A stretch of DNA of 64,000 bases from an uncultured Eubacteriales bacterium (GTDB taxonomy: Bacteria; Bacillota; Clostridia; Oscillospirales; CAG-272): assembly GCA_934481515.1 (NCBI GenBank), contig CAKSPO010000003.1, positions 1 to 64,000 on the forward strand, in the 5' to 3' direction. This document shows, piece after piece, positions 60,999 through 64,000 of the stretch. Each line of letters begins with the position of its first letter. The first letter of the stretch is position 1. A program made the position numbers and the translations under genes. A model generated the notes under the pieces. The model made no database searches. It had not been told where the DNA came from and saw only the letters and a list, made by a program, of their open reading frames with translations.

Positions 60999-61071
60999 GG
61001 CGGTGTTAAAAAACTCCTGTTGAGTTCACTCGGTCTGAGTTTCAACTCGGTTTGAGTTTTTTAACACCGCC
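60999..61071. terminator. Hairpin, palindrome family member 8 (with inner arm)
   Basis: A perfect 18-bp outer stem GGCGGTGTTAAAAAACTC / GAGTTTTTTAACACCGCC encloses ~37 nt with GAGTT/AACTC inner pairing. Unlike the other members, it lies between co-directional genes (pgk and tpiA). Confidence 0.78.
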
Positions 61072-61086
61072 TTTTCATAAGGATGC

Positions 61087-62397
61087 TTATTTATCCATCA
61101 GGCAGGCAATGCCGGGAAGCTCCAGACCCTCCAGGAATTCCAGAGATGCGCCGCCTCCGGTGGAGATGTGGGTCATCTTGGGACCGAAGCCGAGCCGTTC
61201 CACCGCCTCTGCGGAATCGCCGCCGCCGATGATGGAGATGGCTCCGGAATCGGCAACCGCTTCTGCGACCGCCTCGGTTCCGCCTGCGAAGTTCTTCCAT
61301 TCGGAAACGCCCATCGGTCCGTTCCAGACAACGGTTCCGGCACCCTTGATGGCATCCGCATAGAGCTTACGGGTCTTTTCGCCGATGTCAAGTCCCATCC
61401 AGCCCTCGGGAATGTTGTCGGAGTCCACCGGCTTGAACTCGGTGTTCTCGTCATACTCCTTGCCGATGATATTGTCTACCGGGAGGAGGAAGTTGATGCC
61501 CTTCTTCTTCGCCTTTTCCATCAGCTCCTTGGCAAGGTCGATCTTATCGGTCTCGCAGATGGAAGTGCCGACGCTGTAGCCCAGTGCCGCGAAAAAGGTA
61601 TATGCCATACCACCGCCGATGATGAGAGTGTCGCATTTTTCAATGAGGTTGTTGATAACGCCGATCTTGTCGGAAACCTTGGCGCCGCCGAGGATAGCAA
61701 CGAAGGGGCGGGCGGGATCTGCCAGTGCCTTGCCCATGACGCCGATTTCCTTCTGGATCAGGTAGCCGCAGACAGCGGGCAGGTAATCCGCAACGCCTGC
61801 CGTGGAGGCATGTGCACGGTGTGCGGTTCCGAAGGCATCGTTGACAAACAGACCGTCCTTGCCGGCAAGGTCTGCCAGTGCCTTTGCGAAGGCGGGATCG
61901 TTCTTGGTTTCGCGTGCGTCAAAGCGGACGTTCTCAAGAAGAACGCAGGTACCGTTCTGCATTGCCGCGATTTTTGCTTTGGCATCCTCGCCGATGATGT
62001 CGGAAGCGAATGCGACCTTACCGTCGAGATCCTTGTTCAGCCGGTCGGCAACGGGACGCAGAGAGAACTTCTTCACGTCGTCCTTCAGTGCCTTTTCCTT
62101 CAGAGCGGCAGCTGCTGCCTCGCGCTCGTTTTCGGGAAGTGCGTCGATCTTTGCCTGCTCCTTCTTATCCAGCTTGAAGTTGGGGGTGAAGATTGCGTGC
62201 GGCTTTCCCATATGGGAGGAGAGGATGACCTTTGCACCCTTGTCCATCAGGTACTTGATGGTGGGGAGAGCGCCGACGATTCTCTTGTCGGAGGTAATGA
62301 CGCCATCCTTCATCGGAACGTTGAAATCGCAACGGACGAATACCTTTTCGCCTGCCTTGATTTCGACATCTTCAATAGATTTCTTGTTGTAGGTCAT
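61087..62397 (-). CDS. pgk: Phosphoglycerate kinase with internal insertion
   Basis: A 436-residue glycolytic kinase, about 40 residues longer than usual. Conserved blocks: [58 protein letters not shown], and the nucleotide loops [10 protein letters not shown] and [11 protein letters not shown]. The extra length follows [18 protein letters not shown] and is a Lys/Glu/Ala-rich helical insert before [10 protein letters not shown]. It makes ATP from 1,3-bisphosphoglycerate. The start at MTYNKKSI follows AAAGGATC. Upstream is a plausible promoter (TTGATA-18-TATGAT). Confidence 0.97.
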   Translation of the reverse strand: MTYNKKSIEDVEIKAGEKVFVRCDFNVPMKDGVITSDKRIVGALPTIKYLMDKGAKVILSSHMGKPHAIFTPNFKLDKKEQAKIDALPENEREAAAAALKEKALKDDVKKFSLRPVADRLNKDLDGKVAFASDIIGEDAKAKIAAMQNGTCVLLENVRFDARETKNDPAFAKALADLAGKDGLFVNDAFGTAHRAHASTAGVADYLPAVCGYLIQKEIGVMGKALADPARPFVAILGGAKVSDKIGVINNLIEKCDTLIIGGGMAYTFFAALGYSVGTSICETDKIDLAKELMEKAKKKGINFLLPVDNIIGKEYDENTEFKPVDSDNIPEGWMGLDIGEKTRKLYADAIKGAGTVVWNGPMGVSEWKNFAGGTEAVAEAVADSGAISIIGGGDSAEAVERLGFGPKMTHISTGGGASLEFLEGLELPGIACLMDK

Positions 62398-62444
62398 AAT
62401 TTCAGATCCTTTCCGTAAAAAATTCGAAATTCCCAAACGATTAT

Positions 62445-62474
62445 ATCATATCACATTTTTGCCTGTTTATCAAT
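62445..62474 (-). promoter_or_regulatory. Probable pgk promoter
   Basis: On the minus strand TTGATA (62474-62469), 18 bp, TATGAT (62450-62445). Confidence 0.65.
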
Positions 62475-62524
62475 AGGTTTTTGTGAAATTTTTGGCATTC
62501 TGCGTGCGAGGCGTTGTTTCTTTG

Positions 62525-63841
62525 TTATTTGATGTCGTCCTCATCCATTTCGTCCGCAAAGGCTTCCGCAACGGTCATTTTGGTTGTGGTCTTTTTCGGC
62601 GTGATGTCGCCTGCCTTTGTCAGGGCAATCTTGGTTGCCATGGGTCCGATCAGCTCATAGATCATGACGGCAAAGAGGGCAATGCTCCGCACAACGCCGC
62701 CGGTCGGCAGGAGTGCCGCCGCAGTGATGGACATACCGATGGAAACGCCCGCCTGCGGGAGCAGGGTAAATCCCAGATATTTGACAATATTGCGGTTGCA
62801 TTTGGTTGCCTTGGCACTCAGGTACGAGCCGACGTATTTTCCGACGGCGCGGAACAGAATGTAAATGACACCAACCAGAATGACGGTCACGTCCTTGAAG
62901 ACCGCAAAGTCCAGCTCCGCTCCGCTGATAACGAAGAAGAGCACCAGCACGGGCATGGTCCATTTGTCGGTCTTTTCCATCAGTTCATCGGCGCTCTTGC
63001 AGATGTTGCAGAAGATGGTGCCGAGCATCATGCAGACCAGAAGGGAGGAGAAGGTGATTTTGACGCCGCTGTTGAAGGTATATTCCATTTTGGAAAGCGC
63101 GATGGTGAGGAGGACAAAGGTGATGGAAAGGCAAAGGCGCTTGCTGTTGGATTTGAAGAGGCTTTCCACGGCGGTAAAGATGATTCCGGCGACGGAGCCG
63201 AGCAAAAGGGAGAGCACGACCTCCAGAATCGGATTGAGCAGAATGGAAATGACGCTGACGCTTCCGCCCTCCAGTGCCTGTGCGATACCGATGGAAACGG
63301 AGAAGCAGATCAGTCCCACGGCATCATCCAGTGCGACGATCGGGAGCAGGATACCGGTCAGTGCGCCTTTTGCCTTGTACTGCTTGACGACCATGATGGT
63401 GGCGGCGGGAGCGGTTGCTGTTGCGATGGCACCGAGGGTGACGGCGACCGACAGGGGCAGGCGTTCCTCACCGACGATGAAGTGAAGCCCGATGAGCGCC
63501 GCGTCCACGAGGAGCATGGCGGTCAGCGATTGTACGCAACCGATGATGGTTGCCTGTTTTCCGGTCTGTTTCAGTGCGGAAAGTTTGAATTCGGTACCGA
63601 TGGCAAAGGCAATGAAGCCGAGCGCAATGTCCTGCACCAGATCCGCGACCGAGAGCAGAGACTCCATACCGGAGAAGAAGCCGGTAATTCCGAGTGCTCC
63701 GAGGCAATAGGGTCCGATGACGATGCCTGCCAGCAGGTATCCGGTGACTGCAGGAAGCTTGAGCGGCTTTACCAGCCGGGAGAAAAACAGCCCGGCGAAC
63801 AATCCGATGGCAAGTCCGAAAAGAATCTGAAATTCGTCCAT
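62525..63841 (-). CDS. Cation:proton antiporter (CPA2/KefB-NhaS type)
   Basis: A 438-residue integral membrane protein with about 12 helices. Family marks are the helix pair with LPAVTGYLLAGIVIGPYCLG near the N-terminus, LGAIATATAPAATIMVVKQY and the acidic ILLPIVALDDAVGLICFSV, whose adjacent Asp residues fit the ion-binding site. It lacks a C-terminal TrkA-N nucleotide-binding domain and ends in a short charged tail (TVAEAFADEMDEDDIK). It should exchange Na+ or K+ for protons; the ion is not determinable. The start MDEFQILFG follows AAGAGG, and a TTGACT-17-TATAAT promoter lies about 50 bp upstream. Confidence 0.92.
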   Translation of the reverse strand: MDEFQILFGLAIGLFAGLFFSRLVKPLKLPAVTGYLLAGIVIGPYCLGALGITGFFSGMESLLSVADLVQDIALGFIAFAIGTEFKLSALKQTGKQATIIGCVQSLTAMLLVDAALIGLHFIVGEERLPLSVAVTLGAIATATAPAATIMVVKQYKAKGALTGILLPIVALDDAVGLICFSVSIGIAQALEGGSVSVISILLNPILEVVLSLLLGSVAGIIFTAVESLFKSNSKRLCLSITFVLLTIALSKMEYTFNSGVKITFSSLLVCMMLGTIFCNICKSADELMEKTDKWTMPVLVLFFVISGAELDFAVFKDVTVILVGVIYILFRAVGKYVGSYLSAKATKCNRNIVKYLGFTLLPQAGVSIGMSITAAALLPTGGVVRSIALFAVMIYELIGPMATKIALTKAGDITPKKTTTKMTVAEAFADEMDEDDIK

Positions 63842-63890
63842 AAAAACACTACCTCTTAAATATACTGCTGTATTTTTTGAAACCGCACCA

Positions 63891-63919
63891 ATTATACACT
63901 TTTTCGGTATGGAAGTCAA
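63891..63919 (-). promoter_or_regulatory. Promoter of the antiporter gene
   Basis: On the minus strand TTGACT (63919-63914), 17 bp, TATAAT (63896-63891). Confidence 0.87.
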
Positions 63920-64000
63920 GAAAGCTTTTTCACAAAGAAAAGGGGAGAGGAAAGGGAAAAACTATCGTTTATTATCAATTCCGGGAATTTTCCGGGGGAG

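Noticed and set aside
1..64000. tRNA, rRNA, prophage or IS transposase genes
   Set aside because: No tRNA or rRNA motifs, integrase, phage structural genes or transposase motifs were recognised on either strand.

Overview
The window reads as a chromosome segment of an uncultured, gut-type, anaerobic Clostridia member (Bacillota). The support is AGGAGG-type ribosome binding sites on most genes, textbook sigma-A promoters (TTGACA/TATAAT with 17-bp spacers at more than ten places), HPr kinase, a PerR-type regulator, a DUF512 radical-SAM/Der/Obg operon, a glucolipid-type GT28 enzyme, BspA-type leucine-rich repeat proteins and a two-gene SUF-like Fe-S system. The DNA is moderately GC-rich. No phage, IS transposase, CRISPR array, rRNA or tRNA was recognised.

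Layout. 1-2.8 kb: the 3' end of a large surface protein with a recent internal duplication, a 49-aa peptide gene and a Cys-rich lipoprotein. 3.2-7.1 kb (minus): GT28 glycosyltransferase, YmdB phosphodiesterase, VOC protein and SGNH esterase, with a 21-bp degenerate repeat array upstream of ymdB. 7.1-8.8 kb: repeat-rich noncoding DNA with two MITE-like GC-rich elements, ending in a SAM riboswitch and terminator before metK. 8.8-21.6 kb: housekeeping genes (metK, recD2, comF, an mreB paralogue, pepD, an RluA-type synthase, birA, an RlmI-type methyltransferase, sufC-sufB). 21.7-24.2 kb (minus): a collagen-like/LRR lipoprotein behind a long structured leader that ends in an intrinsic terminator. 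25.0-39.6 kb: a seven-gene operon from one strong promoter, with a 1251-aa solute-binding protein, a permease pair, an NHL-TPR-YIP1 membrane protein, a 1410-aa DUF5696-like secreted protein and a second permease pair. 39.8-43.8 kb (minus): DUF512 protein, der, obg. 44-46.5 kb: MarR regulator and ABC exporter. 46.8-49.2 kb: MIF-like tautomerase, a small membrane protein, perR and a phosphopantetheinyl transferase. 49.6-53.1 kb: a giant Tyr-rich coiled-coil/InlB-repeat surface protein. 53.4-57.7 kb (minus): a cytoplasmic LRR protein with flotillin, then hprK. 57.9-59.9 kb: a PrsA-like lipoprotein and a membrane-anchored unknown. 60.2-63.8 kb (minus): tpiA, pgk and a cation/proton antiporter.

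The 25.3-39.6 kb operon is the best candidate for an undescribed system. All seven products are exported or membrane proteins. It has one binding protein, two permease pairs, no ATPase and no recognised glycoside hydrolase, so I infer capture and import of an unknown oligosaccharide, probably energised by an ATPase shared with other transporters and encoded elsewhere. Other noteworthy signals are the structured leader of the LRR lipoprotein, a dispersed family of perfect hairpins with the A/T tract inside the stem at gene ends, and a ~170-bp dispersed intergenic element with a covarying hairpin. Every convergent gene pair in the window has at least one hairpin between its ends.
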